Position numbers and translations under genes: made by a program. A DNA stretch of 64,000 nt from UBA4085 sp964556755 (lineage in GTDB: Bacteria > Acidobacteriota > Aminicenantia > Aminicenantales > UBA4085): assembly GCA_964556755.1 (NCBI GenBank), contig CAZKXI010000006.1, positions 1-64,000 of the forward strand, written 5' to 3'. Shown here one piece after another: positions 62,747 to 64,000 of the stretch. Under the pieces are notes generated by a model. It saw only the letters and a list, made by a program, of their open reading frames with translations. It was not told where the DNA came from and made no database searches. How positions within the stretch are numbered: position 1 is the first letter of the stretch; every line of letters starts with the position of its first letter.

Positions 62747-63862
62747 ATGATAACCGTCGAATCTCAGAAAAGGTTGAAGGCATTGAGCGTCAAGCCGCGT
62801 TCGGTCATCATCGGTTCGGGCTCCTGCATCCCGGAGCGCCGGGCTTCCAACGCCTCGTTCCTGGGGGCCGAGTTCTACGACGCCTCCGGGGCCAGGCTGG
62901 CCAAGTCCAACCAGGAGACGATAAGCAAGCTGGAGGAGATCACCGGCATCGCCGAGCGGCGCTACGCCGCGGACGGCCAGAACGCCTCCGATCTGGCCGC
63001 CCTGGCCGCCGAGGACGCCCTGGCCAGCTCCGGCGTCGACCGGGAGAGCCTCGACTACCTCATCGTGGCTCACGATTTCGGAGATGTTCGGGCCGACAAT
63101 CCCCGCTCCGATTTCGTGCCCAGCCTGGCGGCCCGGATCAAGCACCGCTTGGGCATCGTCAATCCCAAGACCGTCGCTTACGATCTGGCCTTCGGCTGCC
63201 CGGGCTGGCTGCAGGGGATCATCCAGGCCGACTACTACCTGCGATCCGGGAGCGTCCGGCGGGCCATGGTCATCGGGACCGAGACCCTCTCCCGCGTCTC
63301 CGACCCGCATGACCGCGACTCCATGATCTATGCCGACGGGGCCGGGGCGACGATCCTGGAAGCCGTCGAGAGCGAGCGGCCGGTCGGCATCCTATCCCAC
63401 GCCGTCCGCTCGGACACCATCGACCACGCTTACATGCTCTGGATGCAGAAGTCCTATGGCCCTTCCGGCGACGACCGCTTGTATCTCAAGATGGACGGCC
63501 ACAAGCTCTACGAGTACGCCCTCAAGACGGTCCCCCTGGTGCTCCTGGAGTGCCTGGAGGAAGCCGGCCTCAAGCTCGGCGATATCCGCAAGGTCCTCAT
63601 CCACCAGGCCAACGAGAAGATGGACGAGGCCATCCTGAAGCGGGCCTTCAAGCTGGCCGGGATCGCCGAGCCGCCGGCCGACATCATGCCCATGACCATC
63701 GGCTGGCTGGGCAACAGCTCGGTGGCCACCCTGCCGACGCTCTACGACCTCATGGCCAAGGGCCGGCTGGACGGGCACCCCCTGCCGCACGGAGCCGACA
63801 TCCTCTTCGCCTCGGTCGGCGCCGGCATGAACATCAACGCCGTGGCTTACCGCCTGCCCTAG
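62747..63862 (+). CDS. 3-oxoacyl-ACP synthase III-like (FabH-type) thiolase-fold enzyme
   Basis: Condensing enzyme of 371 residues. The catalytic cysteine is in AFGCPGWLQGI, the His in LIHQANEKMDEA and the Asn in LGNSSVATLPTLYD, the Cys-His-Asn triad of KAS III. Other blocks are GSGSCIPERRASNASFLG and EITGIAERRYA. The long upstream reading frame is a shadow of the fusion gene on the other strand; GGAAGG precedes ATG 62747. It starts acyl chains or makes a specialised beta-ketoacyl product. Confidence 0.92.
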   Translation: MITVESQKRLKALSVKPRSVIIGSGSCIPERRASNASFLGAEFYDASGARLAKSNQETISKLEEITGIAERRYAADGQNASDLAALAAEDALASSGVDRESLDYLIVAHDFGDVRADNPRSDFVPSLAARIKHRLGIVNPKTVAYDLAFGCPGWLQGIIQADYYLRSGSVRRAMVIGTETLSRVSDPHDRDSMIYADGAGATILEAVESERPVGILSHAVRSDTIDHAYMLWMQKSYGPSGDDRLYLKMDGHKLYEYALKTVPLVLLECLEEAGLKLGDIRKVLIHQANEKMDEAILKRAFKLAGIAEPPADIMPMTIGWLGNSSVATLPTLYDLMAKGRLDGHPLPHGADILFASVGAGMNINAVAYRLP

Positions 63863-63969
63863 CCGCGGCGGGCGCCGTCGCGGTCATCGGGCCGGATGAT
63901 GCCGCAGATAGGAAATCGGCCCGAAATCTGCTATCTTGGGGGGCCGATCCTCCCGATAGGAGCACGCCC

Positions 63970-64000
63970 ATGACGCACAAGCAGTGGCCCGCCCCGCCGG
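63970..64000 (+). CDS. Start of an unknown gene (runs off the window)
   Basis: ATG with ATAGGAGC upstream, then MTHKQWPAPP. Only ten codons are visible, so no function can be given. Confidence 0.5.
   Translation, partial: MTHKQWPAPP

Overview
The window is 64 kb of GC-rich DNA, tightly packed with genes on both strands. It contains about 60 protein-coding genes, one tRNA and no prophage, CRISPR array or intact transposase. The mix suggests an uncultured bacterium of the Acidobacteriota/Candidatus Aminicenantes kind: a B12-dependent ribonucleotide reductase, an NtrYX-RodZ-FtsEX-RecO block, an AmrS radical SAM protein, secreted six-bladed propellers and peptidases, and many GH-family sugar enzymes. 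The phylum is an inference from gene style, not from a marker-gene comparison.

Layout. 1-11 kb: end of an M1 aminopeptidase; a GntR-controlled ABC exporter whose permease is frameshifted at a run of eight G; a C45-type acyltransferase/peptidase; an MGH1/GH63-like glycosidase; two convergent APC amino-acid permeases. 10.4-20.4 kb, all on the minus strand: purA, nrdJ, an Fe-S assembly set (nfu, a cysteine desulfurase lacking the PLP lysine, a NifU scaffold), nadA, a rubrerythrin-like protein, nth, amrS and a DUF1287 protein. NadA, Nth and AmrS all carry 4Fe-4S clusters, so the Fe-S assembly genes sit beside their clients. 20.4-24.3 kb: porin, rubredoxin reductase, rubredoxin and ferritin-like protein (a peroxide-defence set), then mutM.

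24.4-32 kb, plus strand: two small membrane proteins, ftsE, ftsX, rodZ, ntrY, ntrX, recO, joining division, cell shape and envelope sensing. 32-37 kb: a UbiA-type phosphoribosyl/prenyltransferase, an MFS transporter, a lipid kinase, a YkgJ-like cysteine-cluster protein and a 16-residue-repeat secreted protein. 37-46 kb: monomeric NADP isocitrate dehydrogenase, a squalene-cyclase-fold protein, a zinc-ribbon protein, a CAT-fold acyltransferase, an FGE-like protein, and a pair made of a leader-peptide-like/Tat/thioredoxin-fold protein with a radical SAM enzyme. 46-64 kb: tRNA-Ala, a lyxose isomerase-like cupin with two UROD-like proteins, an FHA membrane protein, GH31 and GH106-like glycosidases, a propeller, an M6 protease, a five-domain ankyrin/PD40/MBL/DJ-1/SnoaL secreted protein and a FabH-like synthase.

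Two families of small dispersed palindromes lie in the gaps. One has the core ACATACCGAATTC; the other carries GGGGTCAGGTCTCAAGATTC. Copies of both touch gene ends and appear to supply stop codons, and in one case a start codon.
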